Source: Bacillus sp. NTK034 (lineage in GTDB: Bacteria > Bacillota > Bacilli > Bacillales > Cytobacillaceae). From it: a stretch of DNA of 64,000 nucleotides. Every line of letters starts with the position of its first letter. Position 1 is the first letter of the stretch. The stretch is taken from positions 1,116,001-1,180,000 of the forward strand of contig NZ_JAFKOJ010000001.1 of assembly GCF_017303275.1 (NCBI RefSeq). The letters are read 5' to 3'. The notes beneath the pieces are model-generated. The model ran no database searches. It saw nothing but the letters and a program-made list of their open reading frames with translations, and was not told the DNA's origin. Position numbers and translations under genes: made by a program. Shown piece after piece: positions 62,402 to 64,000 of the stretch.

Positions 62402-62665
62402 ATGAAGGCAATTGGCTTGATTGAAACAAGGGGTTTGACAGCGGCTGTTGAAGCGCTGGACTCAATGGCAAAAGCGGCAAATGTCAGTTTAGTTGATTTA
62501 AAGAGAGTCGGATCCGGACTTGTCACCGTCATTATCGAAGGCGATGTCGCAGCAGTCACTGCAGCTGTTGAGGTTGGGAAGACTGCTCACACCATGACTG
62601 GAGGAGAACTGGTTTCTTCTAACGTTATACCCCGTCCTCATTCAGAACTTCGCAAAATTCTTTAA
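62402..62665 (+). CDS. BMC-H microcompartment shell protein
   Basis: An 87-residue single-domain BMC protein: AIGLIETRGLTAAVEALDSM, VSLVDLKRVGSGLVTVIIEG, DVAAVTAAVEVGKTA and the tail SSNVIPRPHSELRKIL. It is the basic hexamer that tiles the facets of bacterial microcompartments; the GSG loop lines the central pore. An AGAGGAGG site precedes it. It is in the same operon as the decarboxylase, directly linking this pathway to a protein shell. Confidence 0.95.
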   Translation: MKAIGLIETRGLTAAVEALDSMAKAANVSLVDLKRVGSGLVTVIIEGDVAAVTAAVEVGKTAHTMTGGELVSSNVIPRPHSELRKIL

Positions 62666-62681
62666 TGGAGGTGCATAATGT

Positions 62682-63641
62682 GTGTCTGACTTTATTAAAA
62701 GTGTTGTAGAAGAAGTGATGAAGCCTTACAGCAAGACAAAAGTAAATCTTATTCCTGGAGTTTCCAATCAGTCCCCTCCAGGCAGGCACCAGGAACCCGA
62801 AAAGAATATACCGGGCATTAGCAGACCTAATTACCAGAGGGAAAAAATGAATAAAAGAATATCAATCCATCATGCAGAGCCGGTCATGAATGCTGATCCA
62901 AATCCTTACAATAGAAGGCAAACAGCTTCTCTTTCTTCACCCAAGCTTTCAGCTAAGGAAAAAATTGCACAGCTTCAAACCCTATCCCTGGTACAGGGGA
63001 AACAGCCGGTTTCTTCTAAGGCTGACTTTGCTGATATAAGCCCTGACCGAAATGCAAGAGAAAGCCAGCTTATCGGACAAACGCCGGAGGGAGTAAAAGT
63101 CTGGCTGTTCTCAGACCTTCATCCTGCTCTTGAAAGCTCTTTTCAGCGGGAATTAAAAACAGCCTCAGTCGGTGTAGTCACTTCAGAAAAATGCTCACCG
63201 GGCCAGCTATTTATGCTTAATGACCTTTTAAGGGAGTTTCCTTCTTTACGATATTGCCTGACATGGGACAAAAACAGCGGGCAATCCTTTTCGCTGGAGC
63301 TATATGAAGATGAACGTAGAACACTATTAAACGCTTTAAAGAGCTTCTTTAAAAAACTTTCCCAAAAATCCTTTAAAACTACTCAAATTTATCGAGAAAA
63401 ATCCCCCAGTCCATGGCTTACAAAACAATTGGGGCTGAACTCTTCAATTGGCGGTGTCGCTGTCATTGAAGGAATCGACTATTATTCGGGTATTTTAATT
63501 CTTGACCGTTACATGAAAAAAAGCACTTCTGAACAACTCCATTTTTTAATAGAAAAGAAATATTTGCTGCTTCACGGACACTATGATGAGGTATCAAGCA
63601 TCTCAGATCAGCTTCATAAGGAATTCGACAGAATTAAATAG
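62682..63641 (+). CDS. Unknown protein in the BMC operon, possible shell- or cargo-associated scaffold
   Basis: A 319-residue protein starting at GTG behind TGGAGGTG. Residues 1-18 (SDFIKSVVEEVMKPYSK) form a short amphipathic helix like the encapsulation peptides of BMC cargo. Residues 20-125 are polar, Pro/Gln/Ser-rich and probably disordered, containing KEKIAQLQTLS. Residues 130-319 look like a folded alpha/beta region (VKVWLFSDLHPALESSFQRE, SVGVVTSEKCSPGQLFMLND, GGVAVIEGIDYYSGILILDRYM) without a recognised enzyme motif. I do not recognise it. Helix-linker-domain layout between two shell genes suggests a protein that tethers cargo to the shell or organises assembly. Confidence 0.6.
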   Translation: MSDFIKSVVEEVMKPYSKTKVNLIPGVSNQSPPGRHQEPEKNIPGISRPNYQREKMNKRISIHHAEPVMNADPNPYNRRQTASLSSPKLSAKEKIAQLQTLSLVQGKQPVSSKADFADISPDRNARESQLIGQTPEGVKVWLFSDLHPALESSFQRELKTASVGVVTSEKCSPGQLFMLNDLLREFPSLRYCLTWDKNSGQSFSLELYEDERRTLLNALKSFFKKLSQKSFKTTQIYREKSPSPWLTKQLGLNSSIGGVAVIEGIDYYSGILILDRYMKKSTSEQLHFLIEKKYLLLHGHYDEVSSISDQLHKEFDRIK

Positions 63642-63748
63642 GACTTAGCCAGCATAGCTGTCACAGTTCAGCGCTATTTTTATCCCGCAAACATCTTATA
63701 GGCACAGAGAGACGATTTTGTCTATTTCATAGGAGGAGGATTTTTCAG

Positions 63749-64000
63749 TTGCAAGCATTAGGTTTGATTGAAACCGTTGGTTATTCAACAGCAGTTTCTG
63801 CTGCAGATGCAGCCGTAAAAGCAGCAGAAGTAGAAATTGTAGGAATTGAAAAAGTAATAGGAGTGGAGGGCTACCTGGGCGTTACCATCCATTTTAACGG
63901 GGATGTAGCGGCGGTGAAGTCTGCTGTCGATGCTGGTGTGAGTGCTGCAGAGAGAATTGGAAAAGTAATTTCTGCTCATGTCATCCCTCGTGCCCACAGT
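63749..64000 (+). CDS. BMC-H microcompartment shell protein, second copy (cut by window end)
   Basis: At least 84 residues, starting at TTG with AGGAGGAGG nine bases upstream and still open at the last base. QALGLIETVGYSTAVSAADAA, VEIVGIEKVIGVEGYLGVTI, NGDVAAVKSAVDAGVSAAER and HVIPRAHS match the BMC-H fold and resemble the first copy, but the pore loop differs (IGVEGYLG against GSGLVT), so mixed shells with two pore types are likely. The cluster plainly continues to the right. Confidence 0.93.
   Translation, partial: MQALGLIETVGYSTAVSAADAAVKAAEVEIVGIEKVIGVEGYLGVTIHFNGDVAAVKSAVDAGVSAAERIGKVISAHVIPRAHS

Noticed and set aside
62678..62689. ATG at 62678 as start of the unknown BMC-operon gene
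   Set aside because: It opens a three-codon frame (ATG TGT GTC TGA); the GTG at 62682 in the long frame has correct spacing from GGAGG.
1..64000. CRISPR arrays, insertion sequences, prophage, rRNA or tRNA genes
   Set aside because: No regularly spaced repeats, transposase or phage genes, or cloverleaf structures were seen anywhere in the window.

Overview
The window comes from a spore-forming Bacillaceae chromosome (Bacillus sensu lato, Cytobacillus/Mesobacillus-like). The evidence is the small acid-soluble spore protein genes sspP, sspO, sspN and tlp, the B. subtilis-like order citB-yneN-sspN-tlp-yneP-yneQ-yneR-plsY, strong AGGAGG ribosome sites, frequent TTG/GTG starts, a perfect PerR box, and CcpA (cre) and CcpC-type sites. 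There are no rRNA or tRNA genes, insertion sequences, prophage or CRISPR arrays.

Region 1 (1-18 kb) is built around aromatic amino acids. It opens with the end of a PaaX-type repressor (phenylacetate regulon, presumably to the left). After small membrane proteins and an ABC importer with a cre site come a hotdog thioesterase, a phenylalanine dehydrogenase with a perfect cre, and a complete four-gene 2-oxo-acid dehydrogenase complex. 4-Hydroxyphenylpyruvate dioxygenase, an aminotransferase, a flavin reductase, a fumarylacetoacetase-type hydrolase and homogentisate dioxygenase follow. The layout suggests Phe -> phenylpyruvate -> phenylacetyl-CoA alongside Tyr -> homogentisate -> fumarate.

Region 2 (18-30 kb) holds degV, an ABC-F ATPase, a PerR-type catalase, a broken arginine deiminase gene, kbl-tdh (threonine to glycine), an arylamine N-acetyltransferase, and a selenium pair: selA plus a gene of the SelW (Rdx) family with an in-frame TGA at the redox position and a SECIS-like hairpin just after it. 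Ordinary gene calling would miss this selenoprotein.

Region 3 (30-47 kb) is the conserved citB-plsY neighbourhood, interrupted by accessory genes (a double AAA+ ATPase, FbpB-like peptide, CPBP protease, CapA, a soluble histidine kinase), then a PLD-family protein and a GH18 hydrolase. Two families of short intergenic repeats occur here.

Region 4 (47-64 kb) is nucleobase catabolism. The minus strand carries pucE-B-C-D-A, an XdhC-like gene, an NCS2 permease and adenine deaminase, led by a promoter and what looks like a variant purine riboswitch. The plus strand carries an NCS2 xanthine/uracil-type permease, a cyclic amidohydrolase, an isochorismatase-like cysteine hydrolase, a UbiX/UbiD decarboxylase pair, two BMC-H shell proteins and an unknown protein. 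No uricase is present. The enzyme set matches, step for step, the hydrolytic xanthine pathway known biochemically from purine-fermenting clostridia, so the best candidate for a new system is a microcompartment-associated xanthine (or related heterocycle) degradation locus that runs off the right edge.
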